Shown: positions 45,931-55,357, counted from the first letter of the stretch. The stretch is 64,000 nt of DNA from Crocinitomicaceae bacterium (GCA_029252405.1 JAQXBM010000072.1:1-64000); one strand, 5' to 3'. Translations and numbers: made by a program. Notes: generated by a model not told the origin, from the letters alone.

Positions 45931-46053
45931 TCAGCTATGCAGCCACATTTTCAAAAGATAACTTGTCAAAAAGAAAGCGCCAACAGCTACGCAAGCGGCA
46001 ATTATCAATTTGATCATATTACTTTTTCGAATCTTTTTATCTTCTTCAGTCAT
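45931..46053 (-). CDS. 40-residue small membrane protein
   Basis: A short frame from ATG 46053 to TGA 45931-45933 encoding MTEEDKKIRKSNMIKL, then a hydrophobic helix IIAACVAVGAFFLTSYLL and KMWLHS. Acidic/basic N terminus, single helix, typical of real small membrane proteins. It lies upstream of the frameshifted gene on the same strand and 90 bases from hemL. Confidence 0.5.
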   Translation of the reverse strand: MTEEDKKIRKSNMIKLIIAACVAVGAFFLTSYLLKMWLHS

Positions 46054-46097
46054 GCTGTAAATTCTAGGATAAATATACTAATTGTTAGCGATGCGAA

Positions 46098-46129
46098 TTG
46101 GTTTGAGACGGCAATAAACCGTATTTTTG
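46098..46129 (+). promoter_or_regulatory. hemL promoter
   Basis: TTG (46098-46100), a 21-base spacer and TATTTTTG (46122-46129) fit the Bacteroidota -33/-7 promoter; the predicted transcript starts about 14 bases before the hemL ATG. Confidence 0.6.
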
Positions 46130-46147
46130 TACTCCAAATCAAGAAAG

Positions 46148-47458
46148 ATGGAATCAACAACAACATCATTGAATCGAAGCACATCTGATGCTCTTTACGA
46201 AACATCAAAAACATACTTCCCTGGAGGAGTGAACTCGCCTGTTCGCGCCTTTAAATCTGTAGACGGATCACCTATTTTTATTAAAAAAGGAGATGGTTGT
46301 CATATCTGGGACGAGGATGGAAATAAGTACATCGATTTTTGCTGTAGTTGGGGACCACTGATTTTAGGGCACAACAATCCAAAAGTATACGATGGAGTTG
46401 TTTCGGCACTTCAAAATGGAGCGAGCTTCGGTGCACCGACAGTGTTGGAAAATGAGTTGGCTGAGTTGATTTTATCGCGTAACCCGTTTATCGATAAAAT
46501 TCGTTTTGTGAGTTCAGGAACTGAAGCGGTCATGTCTGCTTTGCGTTTGGCTCGTGGTTACACAGGAAAGAAAAAGGTCTTGAAATTCGAAGGGTGTTAC
46601 CACGGACACGTTGATTCAATGCTTGTGAAAGCAGGAAGCGGATTGGCGACATTTGGAACCTCATCGAGTGCAGGTGTTCCTGAGGAATACGCGGCAGAAA
46701 CCTTGGTTGTTCCCTTGAATGATTTGGAAGCTTTGAAAGCTTGTTTTGAGGAATACAGCGATGAGTTAGCATGTGCGATCATCGAGCCGATTCCCGCAAA
46801 TAACGGATTGTTACTTCAGGAAACGACCTTCCTTCAAGAGTTGAGAGATTTATGCTCGGCGAACAATGTTTTATTGTTCTTTGATGAAGTGATTTCAGGA
46901 TTCAGAGTTGGATTTAACGGTGCTGCGGAAGTATTGGGAATTACACCGGACATCATTACGTACGGTAAAATTATAGGTGGTGGACTTCCTGTTGGAGCGT
47001 ATGGTGCTCGCGCAGAGATCATGGCGCACGTTTCACCTGACGGACCTGTTTACCAAGCTGGAACGCTTTCGGGAAATCCGGTTGCGATGGCAGCAGGAAT
47101 AGCTCAGTTGACGGAATGTGCTCAACCAGGATTCTACGAAGATCAACGTGAGCGCACTTTGTACTTTGTGAACAAAATCAACGATCACGCTTCCTCAAAA
47201 GGATACAACTTCGAATTGGTGACTGTTGGGTCAATATTCTGGTTGTCATTTGACGGGAAGAAACGCATTCGCAAAGCAGATCAAATTGATCCTAAAATGG
47301 ATGGATTCCGCAAATTATTCAATGAATTGATCAGTCGTGGAGTTTATGTTGGACCGAGTGGTTATGAAGTTGGATTCATTTCACAAGCGCATACGAAAGA
47401 GCATTTGGACAAAGCAGCTACCGCAATGTGCGAAGCTTTGGATGTTGTTTTTGCTTAA
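46148..47458 (+). CDS. hemL: Glutamate-1-semialdehyde 2,1-aminomutase
   Basis: 436 residues. YFPGGVNSPVRAF near the N terminus, PLP lysine K274 in TYGKIIGGGLPVGAYG, and FVSSGTEAVMSALRLARG. It makes 5-aminolevulinate for heme. The start at 46148 (MESTTTSLNRS) is preferred to an in-frame TTG at 46127 that overlaps the promoter box. The stop overlaps the convergent endonuclease V gene by 4 bases. Confidence 0.96.
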   Translation: MESTTTSLNRSTSDALYETSKTYFPGGVNSPVRAFKSVDGSPIFIKKGDGCHIWDEDGNKYIDFCCSWGPLILGHNNPKVYDGVVSALQNGASFGAPTVLENELAELILSRNPFIDKIRFVSSGTEAVMSALRLARGYTGKKKVLKFEGCYHGHVDSMLVKAGSGLATFGTSSSAGVPEEYAAETLVVPLNDLEALKACFEEYSDELACAIIEPIPANNGLLLQETTFLQELRDLCSANNVLLFFDEVISGFRVGFNGAAEVLGITPDIITYGKIIGGGLPVGAYGARAEIMAHVSPDGPVYQAGTLSGNPVAMAAGIAQLTECAQPGFYEDQRERTLYFVNKINDHASSKGYNFELVTVGSIFWLSFDGKKRIRKADQIDPKMDGFRKLFNELISRGVYVGPSGYEVGFISQAHTKEHLDKAATAMCEALDVVFA

Positions 47459-47967
47459 GGACGAGGCTTTCGACAAGAACTGTCAACTAATTTCAGGATT
47501 GTAGGTATTCGAAAATCTTCATGCATTTTGGAAACCTTCTCACTGGCTTCTTCTAAGTTTATTCCTGCGGCGGTAACGTAAAGCGGTTTTGCACTTTCTC
47601 CACGAAGGACTTCTCGTTTGAGCGAGTTAATGGTGGCAAAATTGTTCTTTGCTACTCCTATTATTGGAATTTCGGAATTCAAATGTTTAAACAGATAGCC
47701 TCCAAGCCCAAGCTTCCCATTATCATCTAGTACTACAAATCCATCAATAATGATGATGTCCTTTTCCGGGTCCAGTTCAATTTTATTGATGATGCTTTGC
47801 AAACAAGGAAGTTCTCGTTTGTAGAATGATCCGCTTTCGTAATCCTTAATTTCGCTGATTGATTCAGTTAGTTCGAAATCTGCCGTATCACTGGCACATG
47901 ATTCTATCCCCAAGCAAGATGTTTGAGCATATTCCTCGAAATAATAGGTGTCAAAACAATAAATCAT
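47455..47967 (-). CDS. Endonuclease V, short form
   Basis: 170 residues. The probable catalytic residues are D6 (YCFDTYYF), E52 (YKRELPCLQ) and D75 (IIIIDGFVVLDDNGKLGLGG), the typical EndoV order; GVAKNNF also fits. EndoV cleaves near deoxyinosine. It is shorter than the usual ~210-230 residues, mainly in the N-terminal part. The open frame extends to 48120, but this overlaps the membrane protein gene; ATG 47967 fits the family start. Third gene in a lipoprotein-membrane-EndoV run. Confidence 0.75.
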   Translation of the reverse strand: MIYCFDTYYFEEYAQTSCLGIESCASDTADFELTESISEIKDYESGSFYKRELPCLQSIINKIELDPEKDIIIIDGFVVLDDNGKLGLGGYLFKHLNSEIPIIGVAKNNFATINSLKREVLRGESAKPLYVTAAGINLEEASEKVSKMHEDFRIPTILKLVDSSCRKPRP

Positions 47968-47986
47968 CGAAGAGGTTTGGTCTCGT

Positions 47987-48310
47987 TTAGAAATCAGAGG
48001 AATCCAATAATTCTGGATTCTGATCTTTCGGATTGCCCTCCCAGTTTTTGCGCAGTAAGTAATAAAACAACCACGCTGAAAGCAAACCAATAGGAACTCC
48101 CATAAGTCCGAGAAGTGCATCCGATAAGTTGAGAATACTCTCGTTCCCCAATGCTACGGCAATAAGCACGACGATTATCCCTCCGATGATGATCATTCCG
48201 TAGCAAACGGCTATTCCCAGAACGGCAAATAACCACTTGTTTCGGTGGTGCTTTTTCGCCAAGTTGAAAAAGGCTTTTCCTATAAAAAAGAGTACTAATA
48301 ATCCGAGCAT
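47987..48310 (-). CDS. Small membrane protein
   Basis: 107 residues with three predicted helices (MLGLLVLFFIGKAFF; LFAVLGIAVCYGMIIIGGII; GLMGVPIGLLSAWLFYYLL) and a hydrophilic end. No family recognised. It starts 5 bases after the lipoprotein stop and ends 19 bases before the EndoV start, so it is cotranscribed with both. Confidence 0.6.
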   Translation of the reverse strand: MLGLLVLFFIGKAFFNLAKKHHRNKWLFAVLGIAVCYGMIIIGGIIVVLIAVALGNESILNLSDALLGLMGVPIGLLSAWLFYYLLRKNWEGNPKDQNPELLDSSDF

Positions 48311-48315
48311 AATTT

Positions 48316-48609
48316 CTATTTTTCTTCTATTTGGAGCGCTTCATCTTTGGCGTTCATCTCCGTGCAGTCTTCTCTGAGTTCAAGCATTTCTGCTCCCCCC
48401 ATCGTTTCGTAATCTTTGCACAATTCTTTTTCTTTTGCCTTCAACTCATTCATCTTGGTTTCCGTTTCTTCGTCTATCTCAGGTTGATTCAGAACATCAG
48501 CGGAATAAGCACTGAATTCATCTCCTGCCTCCATGCATTTGCAAAAAGGCGTTTTCTCACTTGAACAGGCAGCAAGAACAAAAAGTAAGGGAATTAGTCG
48601 TTTGATCAT
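48316..48609 (-). CDS. Small lipoprotein
   Basis: 97 residues. MIKRLIPLLFVLAACSSEK has a clear lipobox (LAAC); the rest is acidic and helical with two more cysteine-containing segments (FCKCMEAG; ELCKDYE). An in-frame ATG 30 bases upstream (48639) would bury the lipobox, so 48609 is preferred. Function unknown. Confidence 0.6.
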   Translation of the reverse strand: MIKRLIPLLFVLAACSSEKTPFCKCMEAGDEFSAYSADVLNQPEIDEETETKMNELKAKEKELCKDYETMGGAEMLELREDCTEMNAKDEALQIEEK

Positions 48610-48622
48610 GGTTGCAAAATAC

Positions 48623-48661
48623 AAAAACCCCAACTTCATTTAATATATGATCGTCGGGGTT
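48623..48661 (-). terminator. Terminator of the secreted K/E-rich gene
   Basis: On the minus strand AACCCCGAC pairs with GTTGGGGTT (one mismatch) followed by a T run. It lies between the 48699 gene and the lipoprotein gene. Confidence 0.6.
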
Positions 48662-48698
48662 CTATCTTTTTCTTAGGGTTTCCTCCCTAATTATCTAC

Positions 48699-49241
48699 TT
48701 ATTTTTCTTCCAGCTCATTTGAACTAGCACGTTTCGCTTTCTTGCGTTTCTTTTCCACCTTCTCGTCTACTTTCTTATCACCTTCAATATTCTTTCTTGT
48801 CTGAGCGTTAACCTCATCCAATTTTTTCTGCGCTTCTTCGCCCTCCAAAACTTTAATGGTTTCTTCACCGTTTCTCGATTGCTTAACCGTCACCGATTTT
48901 AGGTTTCCATCGTCGTCAACTTGCACCTCGATACGCTCTTCAACTTTCTCGTGCTCAATTGAAACATCTTCCATTTGAGGCATTAGTTCCGCAAGCTTTG
49001 CATCTGCAGCTTCACCTGTAAACACTTCCTCTGAGATCACTCCATTATCGTCGGTAATAATGGTCAAGGTCTTCACACCATCATTGTCCTCCATGCGCAC
49101 TTCTTTGCGAATTTCTTTCTTGAGGCTCTTAACTTCCTTTGGTGCTTTAGGTGAACTTTCCTCTGTTTGCTCTTGTCCAATCGCCGATCCAGCAATTAAA
49201 CACACGGCGAAAATTCCTGCAATGATTGATTTGGTATTCAT
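48699..49241 (-). CDS. Secreted charged protein of unknown function
   Basis: 180 residues. A signal peptide (MNTKSIIAGIFAVCLIAGSAIG) is followed by an extremely Lys/Glu-rich helical region with repeated acidic/basic alternation (EKVEERIEVQVDDDGNLKS; KKVDEKVEKKRKKAKRASS). No domain recognised. A TATCTTGG box lies about 20 bases upstream on this strand. Confidence 0.6.
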   Translation of the reverse strand: MNTKSIIAGIFAVCLIAGSAIGQEQTEESSPKAPKEVKSLKKEIRKEVRMEDNDGVKTLTIITDDNGVISEEVFTGEAADAKLAELMPQMEDVSIEHEKVEERIEVQVDDDGNLKSVTVKQSRNGEETIKVLEGEEAQKKLDEVNAQTRKNIEGDKKVDEKVEKKRKKAKRASSNELEEK

Positions 49242-49495
49242 AGTTACTTGTTAATTGGTCTTCCAAGATACGAGCTATGTTCTCTGAATGCAACAATTAT
49301 CCTGTTAAACATGTGTTAACCTCAGCGTGAAATCAGAGATTATTATGTGTTAATCCAATGAAAGTATCCTGATTTGTGCATTTACAATCATGATAGATGA
49401 GCTTAGAGTCGAACTCGAAGTTTTAGTGCTTTATCACAACTTCCAGTAATTGCCACCCATCGGCTTTTTCTTATTTTTACTCCAAACGGATTTCT

Positions 49496-50623
49496 ATGTC
49501 AAAACTTCCTCACGTTGGAACCACCATTTTTTCAGTAATGTCAAAACTGGCGGCTGAAAGCAACGCAATCAATTTATCGCAAGGGTTCCCCAATTTTCCT
49601 GTTGATCCAAAACTCATTGAGCTGTATCAGCGAAAAGTAGGTGAAGAAGTTCATCAATACGCTCCAATGCCCGGAAATCCAAGGTTGATTACTGAAATCG
49701 CTGAATTGATCCAATCAAGCTACAACAGAAGACTCAACCCTGGGGAAGAAATTTTAGTAACGGCTGGTGCAACTCAAGGGATTTTTACCGCGATTACCGC
49801 ACTTATTGAAAAAGGAGACGAAGTGATCATTTTGGACCCTAGCTACGATTGCTACGAACCAACCATTACTTTATCTGGTGGTATTCCCATTCGAATTCAG
49901 CTGGATGAAAATTTCTTGCCAAATTGGGACGCCATTGAAAGTGCCGTTTCTGACAAAACACGAATGATTATCACCAACAATCCGCACAATCCTTCAGGGA
50001 GAATTTGGGATAAATCCGATATGGATACCCTGGAGCAACTCATTTTGAAGAATCCGAACCTTTTGGTGCTCTCCGATGAAGTATATGAGTTCATCACCTT
50101 CGAACAAAAACACATTTCGGCTCATGCCTACGAAAGCATTCATGACAAACTGATTACGGTTTCATCTTTTGGAAAAACCTTTCACATCACAGGCTGGAAA
50201 ATGGGTTATCTCGTCGCTCCAAATTCTCTGATGGTGGAAATCAAAAAAGTGCATCAATTCAACGTTTTCAGCGTAAACAGCGTTGCTCAGGCAGTTTTAG
50301 CCGATTACTTACCTACGGTAGATGTGCAAACCCTTGGGAAATTCTATCAAGACAAACGGGACCTCTTTCGCTCCTTGATGGCGGAAAGTCGTTTCGAATT
50401 GTTGCCGTGTGATGGAACGTACTTCCAAACGGCGAGGTATTCTGAAATCTCTCAAGCATCAGATGTGGAATTTTGTAAAACACTGACAACCAAATATGGC
50501 GTCGCAGCGATCCCAACTTCCGTGTTCAATGGAGATGGATCCGATCAACACGTCATTCGATTCTGCTTCGCAAAAGATGCGGACACTCTTCAACAAGCAG
50601 CTAAAAAACTATGCGCGATTTAA
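49496..50623 (+). CDS. Class I/II aminotransferase (YbdL/methionine or glutamine transaminase type)
   Basis: 375 residues. NLSQGFPNFPVDP, TAGATQGIFTAI, NNPHNPSGRIW, SDEVYEFITFE and PLP lysine K227 in SSFGKTFHITGWKMGY match the YbdL/KAT-type aminotransferase group, which act on methionine, glutamine or kynurenine. It overlaps the omega-amidase-like gene by 13 bases, a pairing known from methionine salvage, where a glutamine transaminase (MtnE-like) is coupled to an omega-amidase. Exact substrate unproven. Confidence 0.85.
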   Translation: MSKLPHVGTTIFSVMSKLAAESNAINLSQGFPNFPVDPKLIELYQRKVGEEVHQYAPMPGNPRLITEIAELIQSSYNRRLNPGEEILVTAGATQGIFTAITALIEKGDEVIILDPSYDCYEPTITLSGGIPIRIQLDENFLPNWDAIESAVSDKTRMIITNNPHNPSGRIWDKSDMDTLEQLILKNPNLLVLSDEVYEFITFEQKHISAHAYESIHDKLITVSSFGKTFHITGWKMGYLVAPNSLMVEIKKVHQFNVFSVNSVAQAVLADYLPTVDVQTLGKFYQDKRDLFRSLMAESRFELLPCDGTYFQTARYSEISQASDVEFCKTLTTKYGVAAIPTSVFNGDGSDQHVIRFCFAKDADTLQQAAKKLCAI

Positions 50624-51378
50624 CCATTACCCTAGTTCAAGCAGACCAAATCTGGGAAAATGTTCAAGCAAATCTTGATCATTATGAATCATTGCTGGCA
50701 GATATCGTTACCACCGATTTAATCGTTCTTCCTGAGATGTTTCAGACGTCCTTCAGCATGAACACTTCCTTGGCGGAAACAATGGACGGGAAATCTATTT
50801 CTTGGCTGAAGAAATTCGCATCAGAAAAAGACTGCGCCATCTACACTTCATTAATGATTTCAGAAGGTGACACCTTTTATAATAGAGGTGTTTTCGTTTT
50901 TCCATCAGGAGAGATCAAAACCTACGACAAGCGTAAAACCTTTGGTTTAGCCAAGGAGAACGACTACTTCACAGCGGGAGAAAAAGAACAAATCGTGTCT
51001 TGGAAAGGATGGAACATCCAACTTCAAATCTGCTACGACCTTCGATTTCCTGAAATTGTCCGAAATAGAATTGATAAAAACGGTAATCCAGCGTACGACC
51101 TCATCCTTTATGTCGCAAACTGGCCAAAGAAACGATCAGCTCATTGGAACGCCTTGTTGAAGGCGCGCGCAATTGAAAACCAATCGTACGTAGTTGGAGT
51201 GAACAGAGTTGGAACCGACGCCAACGGCTTCGACTATTCTGGAAATACGCAAATTGCAGATGCACTTGGGTCCGTTAATTCTCTAACTCCTGAAAAAGAA
51301 CACGTTAAATCGCTTGTTATAAATAGACAAGAATTGGGTTCAATACGTGAAATGTTGCCATTCTTGCTTGATCGGTAG
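50611..51378 (+). CDS. Nitrilase-family omega-amidase
   Basis: 255 residues. E/K/C nitrilase core: catalytic Glu in VLPEMFQTSF, Lys in YDKRKTF and Cys in ICYDLRFPE. The sequence resembles E. coli YafV / omega-amidase, which hydrolyses the alpha-ketoglutaramate made by glutamine transaminases. The 13-base overlap with the aminotransferase supports joint function. Confidence 0.85.
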   Translation: MRDLTITLVQADQIWENVQANLDHYESLLADIVTTDLIVLPEMFQTSFSMNTSLAETMDGKSISWLKKFASEKDCAIYTSLMISEGDTFYNRGVFVFPSGEIKTYDKRKTFGLAKENDYFTAGEKEQIVSWKGWNIQLQICYDLRFPEIVRNRIDKNGNPAYDLILYVANWPKKRSAHWNALLKARAIENQSYVVGVNRVGTDANGFDYSGNTQIADALGSVNSLTPEKEHVKSLVINRQELGSIREMLPFLLDR

Positions 51379-51421
51379 TTTAGGCTATGTGAACGGTTAG
51401 GTAACACAACTTAAAATGACG

Positions 51422-51429
51422 TATTTTTG
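51422..51429 (+). promoter_or_regulatory. -7 element of the T9SS protein gene
   Basis: TATTTTTG fits TAnnTTTG and ends 21 bases before the ATG at 51451. Confidence 0.5.
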
Positions 51430-51450
51430 AGCATCAAACAAATTTGAATT

Positions 51451-53340
51451 ATGAAAAAAATCTACTTAGGTGCTTTCGTTTCTATTTTTTCGGTAGGAAT
51501 GAGCGCAGCACAGGTTGTTGAAAGTCCTTATGCTTTCGACGATACTAAAATTGAAAATGTTGCTCAGTATCCTGCTGAAACAGCAACGGCAACATCTAAA
51601 GCATTAGGTGTAACTTTTTGGACAAATGATTTCTCAACAGCAGCTGACTGGACGACAGACAATGACGGACAAACAGCTCCATTCGGTTGGAGTATCGGAA
51701 CAAATGTTGATTCTTGGTGGGCAGCGTTCTCAGGAGGTATCAACTCAACTTCTGGAGGAGAATTCGCCGAAGCTTACAACGGAGATTACAATGCGAGTGA
51801 CCAAGCGATTGGTGTAACTTACACAATGACCACAACTAACCCAATTGATGTAGTTACTTTGGGTGGTACTGATCAAGTTACTCTATCATTCGAGCAGTTC
51901 GGAGCTTTGTTCAACGATGGTCAAAAAGTATACGTAAGTACTGACGGATTAGCTTGGAGAGAAGTTTTCACGAACGATAACCGCACAACATTTGTTGGTA
52001 ATAACCCATCTGCCGTTTACGGAAATCCAGAAGTGGCAACAGCGAACATTGCAAGTGCAATTTCTGCAGCTAACGGATACGACCCATCACAAGTTTGGAT
52101 TCGTTTCGAGTGGACTTCACGTTTCCCTGCTGAGGTTTCGCCAGGAGCATGGACAACTTTCGGATGGTTCATCGATGACGTAGCGCTTACAACAAATCCA
52201 GATAACGATATCACAGCTGAGTCTTCAGTTTGGGGATCAATTGGATTGAACTACCACCAAATTCCATTAAGCCAGCAAACGGCTATCGAATTTACTACTA
52301 ACGCACGTAACAATGGTCTTGCAACGCAAACGGATGTTCAACTAAACGTTGACGTAACCGGGGCAACTACTTTCTCAGGATCAAGTCCTGCTGGAGTTTC
52401 TATTGCTGCTGGAGATTACGATAGCTTAGTGTTAGCAACACCATTCACGCCAAGTGGATTGGGAACATACGACGTTACTTGGGGAATTACTCAAAACGAA
52501 GTGGATGATGTCCCAACTGACAATGACAACACTGACATCACATTCGATGTTACAAACTTCACGTATGCTCGTGATAGAGGTGCGCAAGAAGGTACGTTCA
52601 GTAACCAAGGTGACGAATTTATCTTGGGTAGCTACTACGATATTTTCGCTGATGATGTAATCTACTCTGTTGATGTACAAATCTCTTCAAACGCGGTTGC
52701 TGGTTCTGAGTTAACTGCCCGCGTTTACTCACTTGATCCAAATGCTACAACTATTGATGCATTGTTCATCTTGGAAGATCAGTCTGCAGTTCACACGCTA
52801 GTTGCTGGTGACATTGGATCAAACATTAACCTTGATTTGATTGCCAACGGAATCGGAGGATTCGCTCTTACAGCTGGAGAAACTTACTTCATCGCGGTAG
52901 CTTCTGACGGTGACGGTGGTGCTTCTGACGGTGTTACAATTGGAACAACTGCTGACGGAATTACACAAACTTGTTTCTTGTATGACGGACCAGACGATAC
53001 TTGGTACTTCACATTGAACACTCCAATGGTTCGCATGAACTTGGATCCAGCAAGTAACAATGTTGGTTTGGATGAGCAAAGTCAATTGTTTGGAGCGGAA
53101 TTATTCCCGAACCCAGCGACTGACAATGTATCTGTTCGTTACATCATGGGAGTTGCTTCTGAAGTGACTATCAAAGTAACAGACATTACAGGAAAAGTTG
53201 TTGCTGAATTCGAAGAAGGAACGCAAGCTGCAGGAACGCACGAATTGAACATGAACACAAGCGCATTCGCTGAAGGTGTTTACTACGTAACAATTGCTTC
53301 TGGAAATTCTGTATTGACGAAGAAAGTAGTGAAGAAGTAG
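51451..53340 (+). CDS. Large secreted T9SS protein with beta-rich repeats
   Basis: 629 residues. Signal peptide (MKKIYLGAFVSIFSVGMSAA), an extended beta-rich region with lectin/MAM-like strand patterns (VTLSFEQFGALFNDGQKVYVS; TTFGWFIDDVALTTN) and DNDITAESSVWGS-type CARDB-like turns, ending in a T9SS type A sorting domain (ELFPNPATDNVSVRY and GVYYVTIASGN). It is probably exported and surface-anchored. No catalytic motif recognised. A strong terminator follows. Confidence 0.8.
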   Translation: MKKIYLGAFVSIFSVGMSAAQVVESPYAFDDTKIENVAQYPAETATATSKALGVTFWTNDFSTAADWTTDNDGQTAPFGWSIGTNVDSWWAAFSGGINSTSGGEFAEAYNGDYNASDQAIGVTYTMTTTNPIDVVTLGGTDQVTLSFEQFGALFNDGQKVYVSTDGLAWREVFTNDNRTTFVGNNPSAVYGNPEVATANIASAISAANGYDPSQVWIRFEWTSRFPAEVSPGAWTTFGWFIDDVALTTNPDNDITAESSVWGSIGLNYHQIPLSQQTAIEFTTNARNNGLATQTDVQLNVDVTGATTFSGSSPAGVSIAAGDYDSLVLATPFTPSGLGTYDVTWGITQNEVDDVPTDNDNTDITFDVTNFTYARDRGAQEGTFSNQGDEFILGSYYDIFADDVIYSVDVQISSNAVAGSELTARVYSLDPNATTIDALFILEDQSAVHTLVAGDIGSNINLDLIANGIGGFALTAGETYFIAVASDGDGGASDGVTIGTTADGITQTCFLYDGPDDTWYFTLNTPMVRMNLDPASNNVGLDEQSQLFGAELFPNPATDNVSVRYIMGVASEVTIKVTDITGKVVAEFEEGTQAAGTHELNMNTSAFAEGVYYVTIASGNSVLTKKVVKK

Positions 53341-53360
53341 TTTTTCACTTTTACATATTG

Positions 53361-53395
53361 AACCCCGACGATTCTTTCGAATGTCGGGGTTTTTG
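53361..53395 (+). terminator. Strong intrinsic terminator, possibly bidirectional
   Basis: AACCCCGAC (53361-53369) pairs with GTCGGGGTT (53383-53391), with an inner ATTC/GAAT pairing, then a T tract. It lies between convergent genes and could serve both. Confidence 0.85.
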
Positions 53396-53396
53396 T

Positions 53397-53882
53397 TTAG
53401 TTTACTTTTTTGTAGAAGTTCTCGTAAATAATTGACGTATTACCGTCATCAGAAAAAGAAAAGGGGAAATTCCTTGAGAAACACGTGAGTGAATCAGATG
53501 TTACGCAACCTTCAAATATGTTGTTCTCATCGTTATCTGGATAAATGATGTATCTATAAATTTCAGGATTCAAAAAGCCCCCTGAACACATCGAACTTCC
53601 GCTATCGAAAGAGCGAAGAACTACTCTGTGTTTCTCTATGATCTCTCCTTTTTCAATTAAGTGAAACCTTCCCTTACTAAGAAATTCCAATTCATATGTC
53701 GCTTGTTCCTGAATAATTGTGTCAACCCAAGCGTTGAAGGGATTTATAACATTTGTTCTTTTAACAGAATAAACCCACTCCCATTTTCCTTCAAGAATTG
53801 AACTGTCTCCTTCGAGATTGTCTTTTTTGCAGGAGGAAAATGCAAAAAGTAGAATAAGGCCAACTAGGAATAGTATGTTCAT
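53397..53882 (-). CDS. Putative lipoprotein
   Basis: 161 residues. A hydrophobic leader ends in the lipobox FSSC (MNILFLVGLILLFAFSSCKK), followed by a lipocalin-like ELEGKWEWVYS segment common in Bacteroidota lipoproteins and several Cys/Gly-rich loops. Function unknown. Convergent with the T9SS protein gene. Confidence 0.65.
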   Translation of the reverse strand: MNILFLVGLILLFAFSSCKKDNLEGDSSILEGKWEWVYSVKRTNVINPFNAWVDTIIQEQATYELEFLSKGRFHLIEKGEIIEKHRVVLRSFDSGSSMCSGGFLNPEIYRYIIYPDNDENNIFEGCVTSDSLTCFSRNFPFSFSDDGNTSIIYENFYKKVN

Positions 53883-54082
53883 TTTAGGTTCCGAATTTGA
53901 TTCAAGTTAGGGATAAATCTAGAATATTCACAAATAGATCGCTTCCTTATCATCACTTCTCGAAATTCCATATCCCCTGACAACAAAACCCTTAGAATTT
54001 AGATTCATTCTCTTTAACCCAATAGTGAATCCTTCATGCGAATATTTCCAAACAGAAGTGTAACTTTAGACTCCCTACAGAT

Positions 54083-55357
54083 TTGAAGAACCTTTGGAAT
54101 AAAATATCTACAATTGGTCTAGATGACCATCTTCCAACTCCGACTCCTCAAGATAGAACGAAACTCGTTTTTTTCAATCAGGTACTAATGGTTGGACTAC
54201 TCGCTACCTCTCTCCAGATAGTAACGGTGTGGTCCTTAATTGGGGTAAAATCGCTTTACTTTTTGCTCGTATGTGTAGGGGCATTTATCGCTTTGGTACT
54301 AAATTCCAAAGGGCAATTTTGGTGGTCGAAACGCTTTTTTGTTGGGCTGACCTATGCCGTTGGGTTAATTACTACGATTTTTCTCGGAGGCGCAGGACTG
54401 TACCACATTGGTGTATTGGGCACGTTTATGTTCTCCCTGATACTGTTTGATTACCGAAAAGAACCGCTCGAAATCCTGATTGGCTTTGGAATGGTTGTGC
54501 TGATTCTATTGGTCGGAGAAATCGGACTTTTTAATCCACCGGACTTCAGCCATCACGAGCACATTGGAATACTGCGCTTGGTAAGTGTTTTCAATGTTGT
54601 TGCGATCCCCTCAATACTCATTGTGTTTGTGCTTCGCTTGAGCACTCAGAATGAAGTTGTTCTTGAGGATAGAAAGTTGAACCTAGAACGACAAGTTAAG
54701 GAACGAACAAAGGTTCTTTCTAAACAAAAGAAAGAACTGACGATACAAAACAAGGAGAAGGAAGTTTTGCTCAAAGAGGTTCATCATCGGGTCAATAACA
54801 ATCTTCAAGTTATTGTCAGCCTGATTAATTTACAATCATCCCTATCTGAAGACGACCAAGTTGTTAACGCATTATCCGAGATCCGTAGTAGAGTTTTGTC
54901 CATGGCTCTCGTACACAAAAAAATGTATCAAACTTCTAATTTCGTGAACATTGGGTTTCAAGATTATCTAGTTCAGATGATTGAAAATGTCAGCTTCCTT
55001 TACCAAAAAGAAGCGGTTGATTTTACCATCAATGTAGATGAAAATACGGAGTTCGAGCTTGAAGTGGCAATTCCCTTGGGTTTAATCTTCAATGAGATTG
55101 TTACCAATTTTTTCAAGTACGCCCATTCCGATGCCAACTCTCGTTTTTCAGTAAGCTTAACTTCCGAGAATGATAAATGCTTGTTCCGTTATTCTGATAA
55201 CGGCCCAGGTTTTGTTGACGAGAAGAGTCGCGGAGATGGATTCAGTTTAGGTCTGCAATTAATTCAAAGTCTGAGCGAACAAATCAACGGAGATTTCAAG
55301 TACTATTCAGAGAATGGAGCAGTCTATGAGGTAATGCTTCACAAGAAAAGTTCATAG
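54083..55357 (+). CDS. Membrane HisKA_2 sensor histidine kinase
   Basis: 424 residues. About six membrane helices (residues ~30-190), a linker coiled coil, then a HisKA_2 region with phospho-His in LLKEVHHRVNNNLQVI (H234/H235) and an HATPase domain (LIFNEIVTNFFKYAH; DNGPGF). Start codon TTG at 54083 gives MKNLWNKIST. A TAACTTTA-like box lies ~15 bases upstream. No response regulator adjacent; this is the second orphan HisKA_2 kinase in the window. Confidence 0.88.
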   Translation: MKNLWNKISTIGLDDHLPTPTPQDRTKLVFFNQVLMVGLLATSLQIVTVWSLIGVKSLYFLLVCVGAFIALVLNSKGQFWWSKRFFVGLTYAVGLITTIFLGGAGLYHIGVLGTFMFSLILFDYRKEPLEILIGFGMVVLILLVGEIGLFNPPDFSHHEHIGILRLVSVFNVVAIPSILIVFVLRLSTQNEVVLEDRKLNLERQVKERTKVLSKQKKELTIQNKEKEVLLKEVHHRVNNNLQVIVSLINLQSSLSEDDQVVNALSEIRSRVLSMALVHKKMYQTSNFVNIGFQDYLVQMIENVSFLYQKEAVDFTINVDENTEFELEVAIPLGLIFNEIVTNFFKYAHSDANSRFSVSLTSENDKCLFRYSDNGPGFVDEKSRGDGFSLGLQLIQSLSEQINGDFKYYSENGAVYEVMLHKKSS

